Positions 59,729 through 64,000 of a stretch of 64,000 bases of DNA are shown here, piece after piece (position 1 is the first letter of the stretch; every line of letters starts with the position of its first letter). This DNA is from Aldehydirespirator sp965204875 (lineage in GTDB: Bacteria; Actinomycetota; Acidimicrobiia; Acidimicrobiales; Aldehydirespiratoraceae). The stretch lies in NCBI GenBank assembly GCA_965204875.1, contig OZ242020.1, positions 1,426,001 to 1,490,000 of the forward strand, given 5' to 3'. Made by a program: the position numbers and the translations under genes. A model generated the notes under the pieces. That model was not told the origin of the DNA. It made no database searches and worked only from the letters and a program-made list of their open reading frames with translations.

Positions 59729-61120
59729 GTGACTACCGACCCTGAAGCGGAACGGATCTGGTCGAGCTGCGCGCAGACCATCCGGAGCCAGGTGAGCGAC
59801 GCGGTATGGCACACGACGTTCAGCGGCGCCAAGGCACAGGCCTTCGACCAGCGCTCGCTCGTCCTGTCCGTGCCCTCCAGCCTGCAGAAAGCGCGCATTG
59901 AGCGTCGCTACTTCGACCTGGTCAGCGACACAGTCGACGAAACCGTGCCTGATGTCACGGTCCGCATCGAGATTGATCCGCACCTGGACGGCCGAGCCAC
60001 CGAACTCCCCAGCCCAAGCACTTCACCAGATCCCGAGGAGGTCCACAAGCCGCCAACCCAGCTACAGCACAACTCAACGAATGGCACCGCCGAATCTGCA
60101 ACCGAAGTACGCCTCACCTTCGAGCAGTTCGTCACAGGTGGTTCCAACCGCTTCTCGCATGCCGCCGCGCTTGCAGTGGCCGAAGCGCCATCCGGTGCCT
60201 ACAACCCACTTTTCATCTACGGCCAATCGGGGCTCGGTAAGACTCATCTGCTGCGTGCCATCACCAACTACGTCCACGAACACTACCCGCTCCAGAAAGT
60301 ACGCTACGTCACGAGCGAGACGTTCCTCAACGAGTTCGTTCAAGCTATCCGCGACAGCACCCAGCAAGACTTCAAGCACGTGTACCGCACCAACGACGTC
60401 CTGCTCGTAGACGATATCCAGTTCATGGAGGGCAAAGACGGGCTGCAAGAGGAGTTCTTCCATACCTTCAACGACCTGCTACAGAACGGTGCCCAGATCG
60501 TCCTCTCCTCAGATCGCGCCCCCGATGCCATGCCGACTCTGGAGAACCGGCTCCGGAGCCGCTTCAAGTCTGGACTCATCACAGACATCCAACCGCCCGA
60601 TCTGGTGACCCGCCTAGCCATCCTCGAGAAGAAGGCAGAGTTCGCCGCCCTCGACATTCCGCGAGAGGTACTGTCCTTCATTGCCGAACATATCAAGGAC
60701 TCGATCCGCGAGCTAGAGGGCGCGCTCATCAAGGTCACAGCATTCGCAAGCATCACAGGCAAGAAATGCTCACACGAACTCGCCAAGCAGGTCCTCGCCG
60801 ACGTCATCACGTCGTCGGGTCAGGCGCCGGTCACGGTCACGACCATCTTGGACGCCGCAGCAGAACTCTTCGCTATCCCGCTCGAGCAGATCATAGGCAC
60901 CAGCCGTCGCCGGAACCTCGTCGATGCTCGGCAGGTCGCCATGTACGTGACCAGGCATATGACCGACCTGTCCTTCCCGGAGATCGGCCGCGCCTTCGGA
61001 GACCGTGACCACACCACAGTGATCCACGCGGTGCGCAAGATCGAGAGTCGTATGACTGAGAAGAAGCAGATCTTCGATTGCGTCAACCAACTCCAAGACC
61101 GCGTCAGCGCCAAGTCATGA
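59729..61120 (+). CDS. dnaA: chromosomal replication initiator DnaA
   Basis: A 463-residue initiator. Domain I (ERIWSSCAQTIRSQVSDAVW), a short variable domain II, AAA+ domain III with Walker A YGQSGLGKTHLLRAI and Walker B LLVDDIQFM, and domain IV with the box-recognition motif FGDRDHTTVIHAVRKIESRM. The GTG start at 59729 follows the DnaA-box cluster. Confidence 0.96.
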   Translation: MTTDPEAERIWSSCAQTIRSQVSDAVWHTTFSGAKAQAFDQRSLVLSVPSSLQKARIERRYFDLVSDTVDETVPDVTVRIEIDPHLDGRATELPSPSTSPDPEEVHKPPTQLQHNSTNGTAESATEVRLTFEQFVTGGSNRFSHAAALAVAEAPSGAYNPLFIYGQSGLGKTHLLRAITNYVHEHYPLQKVRYVTSETFLNEFVQAIRDSTQQDFKHVYRTNDVLLVDDIQFMEGKDGLQEEFFHTFNDLLQNGAQIVLSSDRAPDAMPTLENRLRSRFKSGLITDIQPPDLVTRLAILEKKAEFAALDIPREVLSFIAEHIKDSIRELEGALIKVTAFASITGKKCSHELAKQVLADVITSSGQAPVTVTTILDAAAELFAIPLEQIIGTSRRRNLVDARQVAMYVTRHMTDLSFPEIGRAFGDRDHTTVIHAVRKIESRMTEKKQIFDCVNQLQDRVSAKS

Positions 61121-61371
61121 ACAACCATGCGCGCAACCGTGCGGTGGACCACTCTGTGGATCATCGGTGCCTATCGGCTGCACAGCTGTGCCGATCCTGG
61201 GTACTATCGGTAGAAGATCGCACGACCGGCCACGAGCCACTGAGGCACCGGGCACAGCCTGGGTAAACTAGAAGGCTGCGATTCCAGCGCTCTCGCACCA
61301 TAATCCACAATGCACAGGTCCTACTATCCTCTATTACACGAAAACCAAACCGAAGGGAAGCAACGAATAAG
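61121..61371. other. dnaA-dnaN intergenic region, likely oriC core
   Basis: A 251-bp gap with DnaA-box-like sites TGATCCACA (inverse of 61155-61163) and TAATCCACA (61301-61309), and an A/T-rich stretch at 61320-61371 that could unwind. In actinobacteria oriC normally lies here. It is short compared with the several hundred bp seen in mycobacteria and streptomycetes. Confidence 0.6.
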
Positions 61372-62508
61372 ATGACCCTGAAATTCCGATGCGAGCGAGA
61401 CGACTTGCTGAACGCGGTCAGTGTGGCTGCACGCGCCACCGCGGGCAGCGCTGCGGGCCGTGCGGCTCTGACGGGCGTGCACTTCGATCTCAAGGGCGAG
61501 ACGCTCACCGTGACGGGCAGCGACCTCAATCTGACGTTGTCCGCGACGGCGGCCGTTGTCGGTGAGAGCGATGGCTCTGCTGTAGTGCCGGCGCGACTTC
61601 TGACCGATGTGGTCCGGGCCGTAGCCCCAGGCGGTATAGAGGTCGTTGCCGACGACAGTGAGGCGACCCTTGTAGCGGGTTCCTCGAAGTTCGTGATCCG
61701 TATGATCGAGGCTGAAGACTACCCGCAGCTGGTGTTCGTGCATGAGGGCGATGAGTCGGCGACTTCAGCGTCCTTCGGTACGGCCGTCGCTTTCTCGGGG
61801 GCAGAGTTTCGCAGTGCGCTGGGGCAGGTGGTCAAGTCGGCCTCCGGAGACGACTCTCGACCCATTCTAACCGGGGTTCTCATGACCGTGGAGAGCGAGA
61901 GCGGTCTGAGATTGGTGTCCACCGATTCCTATCGTATGACTGTTCGTGATCTTGAGGGTTCATCGATCCCCGACGACCGGCAGAAGGTGTTGGTGCCTGG
62001 CCGGGCCCTTGGCGAGGTGCAAAAGCTGATGTCGGATACCGATGAGGTAGTTCTCAAGCTGGCTGAGAACTATGCTCAGTTCACGGTGGGCGATGTGAAG
62101 TTGACGACAACGCTTATTCCTGGAGAGTTCCCGAACTATCAGGGACTCATCCCGACCGGCCATGCCAACCGGCTCACAGCCGAGCGAGGGCACTTGCTGG
62201 AGGTCGTGAAGCGTGTCCGCCTGCTCGCGCAAGATTCGACCCCGGTGCGGCTCGTCATGTCTTCGGAAGGCCTGGAGGTGATCGCAGTGACCCAGGATGT
62301 CGGTAAGGCGAGCGAGTCCATGCAGGCGCACTACGAGGGTGAGGATCTAATGGTCGCGTTCAACCCAGGGTACCTGATTGATGGTATGGAGGCCGCCACC
62401 GGCGATGAGATAACTTTGGAGACCGCGGACGCCGTGAAGCCGGCGCTGCTGAGATCCGTGGGTGACGACTCCTTTCTTTACCTGTTGATGCCGGTTCGGG
62501 TGAGCTGA
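61372..62508 (+). CDS. dnaN: DNA polymerase III beta subunit (sliding clamp)
   Basis: A 378-residue clamp with three repeated domains: FRCERDDLLNAVSVAARATA and GSDLNLTLSATA; DSRPILTGVLMTVESESGL and STDSYRMTVRDLE; LLAQDSTPVRLVMSSEGLEV. It ends FLYLLMPVRVS, the typical clamp C-terminus. GAAGGGAAG lies upstream of ATG 61372. Confidence 0.96.
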   Translation: MTLKFRCERDDLLNAVSVAARATAGSAAGRAALTGVHFDLKGETLTVTGSDLNLTLSATAAVVGESDGSAVVPARLLTDVVRAVAPGGIEVVADDSEATLVAGSSKFVIRMIEAEDYPQLVFVHEGDESATSASFGTAVAFSGAEFRSALGQVVKSASGDDSRPILTGVLMTVESESGLRLVSTDSYRMTVRDLEGSSIPDDRQKVLVPGRALGEVQKLMSDTDEVVLKLAENYAQFTVGDVKLTTTLIPGEFPNYQGLIPTGHANRLTAERGHLLEVVKRVRLLAQDSTPVRLVMSSEGLEVIAVTQDVGKASESMQAHYEGEDLMVAFNPGYLIDGMEAATGDEITLETADAVKPALLRSVGDDSFLYLLMPVRVS

Positions 62509-62551
62509 CAGCGCCACCGGGTTGTCGATCTGCAAGTGACCACTGGCGTGC

Positions 62552-63652
62552 GTGGCGATGCGCGTGGCATCGTTGAGGCTGGTCGATTTTCGCTCCTATC
62601 GTGAGGTCGAGACGACCTTCGCCCCGGGACTTACCGCAGTGGTCGGTGCGAACGGTGAGGGCAAGACCAACCTGCTTGAGGCGATCACCTTCGCCGGGGG
62701 TCTTGGATCCCTGCGGCGATCGCCAGACGCGGCGCTGATCCGCGAGGGATGTGACGTCGCGGCGGTTCGCTGCGAGGTGGAGCTCGACGACGGCCGAGAA
62801 GCGATGATCGAGGCGCAGATTGCGCGGAGCCGGCCGAACCGCGTGCTGATCAACCGCCAACGCACCTCCCGGCGCCGTGACTTGCTTGAGGTGCTCACGT
62901 TGAGTGTGTTCTCTCCGACCGATCTTGACTTGGTGAAGGGCGAGCCCGGCGGGCGCCGGAAGTGGCTTGACGAGGCGCTTGCGTCGGTCCGTCCGAGTTG
63001 TGCCGCATTGCGCAGCGACCTCGACCGGATACTGCGGCAGCGCAACGCTCTCCTGCGCCAGTCGGCAGGCCGAGCCACGCCAGACGTGATGACGACCCTG
63101 GACGTCTGGGACGAGAAACTGGCTGCAGTGGGCGAGGAGTTGCGCGGTGACCGTGTGGCTCTCCTGGAGACGATGCGCCCCGGGCTGGCGGCTGCCTACG
63201 AGCAGGTCGCTCGTGACGGTACCGGGGCACAGGCGACGTATATCTCATCCTGGGAGGGAGAGTCGCTGGCCGAGGCGCTTGCCGAGGCGCGGCGCGATGA
63301 TCTGCGTCGCGGGGTGACCACGGTCGGACCGCACCGTGACGATGTGGGGCTGTGGATCGGTGCCCTGCCCGCTCGCAGCCACGCGTCACAGGGCGAGCAG
63401 AGGTCCCTTGCCTTAGCGATGCGGCTCGCGGCCGACGCCGCGGTCCGTCAACATCGCCGCGTGCAGCCTGTTCTGCTGCTCGATGATGTGTTCTCCGAGC
63501 TTGACGACAAACGGTCGGCGGCATTGCTGGAGGCGCTGCCGGAGGGTCAGCAGCTCCTCACCGCGGCGAGCGGCCTGCCCCGGGACGTCCGCGCCGATTG
63601 CACGATCAACATCCGAGGCGGCGTTCTCACCATGTCCGCCCCGTCTCGATAG
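62552..63652 (+). CDS. recF: DNA replication and repair protein RecF
   Basis: A 366-residue SMC-like ATPase: ASLRLVDFRSYREVETTFAP, Walker A VGANGEGKTNLLEAITFAGG, signature SQGEQRSLALAMRLA and Walker B LLLDDVFSELDDKR. It loads RecA at gaps. Start at GTG 62552 or ATG 62558. Its 3' side carries GGCAGTGAC repeated twice in tandem (63662-63679). Confidence 0.94.
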   Translation: MAMRVASLRLVDFRSYREVETTFAPGLTAVVGANGEGKTNLLEAITFAGGLGSLRRSPDAALIREGCDVAAVRCEVELDDGREAMIEAQIARSRPNRVLINRQRTSRRRDLLEVLTLSVFSPTDLDLVKGEPGGRRKWLDEALASVRPSCAALRSDLDRILRQRNALLRQSAGRATPDVMTTLDVWDEKLAAVGEELRGDRVALLETMRPGLAAAYEQVARDGTGAQATYISSWEGESLAEALAEARRDDLRRGVTTVGPHRDDVGLWIGALPARSHASQGEQRSLALAMRLAADAAVRQHRRVQPVLLLDDVFSELDDKRSAALLEALPEGQQLLTAASGLPRDVRADCTINIRGGVLTMSAPSR

Positions 63653-63709
63653 GCGAGCGACGGCAGTGACGGCAGTGACGGCACCTCGCATCGCGGCTCG
63701 GGAGTTTGA

Positions 63710-64000
63710 ATGACGACCAGGGGTCCGGTACCGGTGGGCAAGGCGCTGGAACGGCTTCTGGACGATCTGGCCGCTCCGCCGCCCGATGTGCTGGCAACGG
63801 TGTTCGGACGCTGGGAGGAGGTTGTGGGTCCTGCCGCCGCCCAGCACTGCCGGCCGGTGGCCGTGGAGGGCGAACGGCTGGTCGTGGTGGCCTCGGACAC
63901 GGTCTGGGCGAGCGAGTTGCAGTGGCTGTCGAGCAGCGTGCTCGAGCGGATCAACGCGATCTGCGAGGGATCCCGCCTGCGATCGCTGTCGGTGCGCGTG
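63710..64000 (+). CDS. dciA: DciA/DUF721 family helicase-loading protein (cut by the window end)
   Basis: ATG 63710 opens a frame that runs out of the window: VGKALERLLDDLAAPPPDVL, FGRWEEVVGPAAAQHCRPVA, VASDTVWASELQWLSSSVLE. This is the DUF721 (DciA) fold, the ancestral loader of DnaB in bacteria without DnaC. Its position after recF is the normal one in actinobacteria. At least 97 residues are visible, without a stop. Confidence 0.88.
   Translation, partial: MTTRGPVPVGKALERLLDDLAAPPPDVLATVFGRWEEVVGPAAAQHCRPVAVEGERLVVVASDTVWASELQWLSSSVLERINAICEGSRLRSLSVRV

Noticed and set aside
1..64000. tRNA or rRNA genes
   Set aside because: No stretch with a tRNA T-loop/acceptor arrangement or rRNA sequence was recognised in intergenic regions.

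Overview
The window is the replication-origin region of a high-GC Actinomycetota chromosome, fused to a ~33 kb accessory and metabolic flank. The order rpsF-ssb-rpsR-rplI-dnaB, then CCA transferase, ECF sigma/anti-sigma, trxB-trxA, a CwlM-like protein, parB-parA, rsmG, jag, yidC, yidD, rnpA, rpmH, dnaA, dnaN, recF, dciA is the actinobacterial origin order known from mycobacteria. The absence of a murJ gene beside the sigma factor and the unusual enzyme complement point to a deep lineage, perhaps Acidimicrobiia; that placement is inference.

Layout. 1-7.5 kb: catabolic genes (DUF6941 protein, oxalate-CoA-ligase-like enzyme, ketopantoate-reductase-like enzyme, TauE/SafE exporter, peptide-type binding lipoprotein, aldehyde dehydrogenase). 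7.6-12.8 kb: an AbiEi-type antitoxin with a wrecked AbiEii toxin, then a GntR regulator overlapping a very unusual phosphohexomutase-DeoC fusion. 12.8-16.7 kb: a large secreted SLH protein with Thr-rich linkers. 17-33.6 kb: an accessory island made of AbiEi/AbiEii and HipBA toxin-antitoxin genes, their broken copies, ISL3, IS3 and IS30 elements, a TM/coiled-coil family and an amidohydrolase. 33.7-39.7 kb: branched-chain-type ABC permeases with an acyl-CoA synthetase and an acyl-CoA dehydrogenase. 39.8-64 kb: core genes around the origin.

Main points. (1) One polypeptide joins a TASHNP-type phosphomutase to a complete DeoC aldolase, which would couple two successive steps of deoxyribose phosphate breakdown. 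(2) The island holds seven AbiEi-family copies, three AbiEii copies and three HipA C-termini in all stages of decay, and unrelated toxins (HipA and AbiEii) carry the same small Cys/His zinc-binding tag. (3) Gene boundaries and interdomain linkers throughout the window carry short exact-period tandem duplications; one of them has copied a TGATG stop/start junction into two ten-codon mini-cistrons. (4) Several AbiEi genes have a -10 box 6-9 nt before the start codon, which implies leaderless mRNAs.

The core part works as expected: ParA/ParB with two parS sites next to parA, DnaA boxes on both sides of dnaA, the RNA/protein biogenesis run rpmH-rnpA-yidD-yidC-jag-rsmG, and a thioredoxin pair behind an ECF sigma/anti-sigma pair. 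I see no tRNA, rRNA or CRISPR array.
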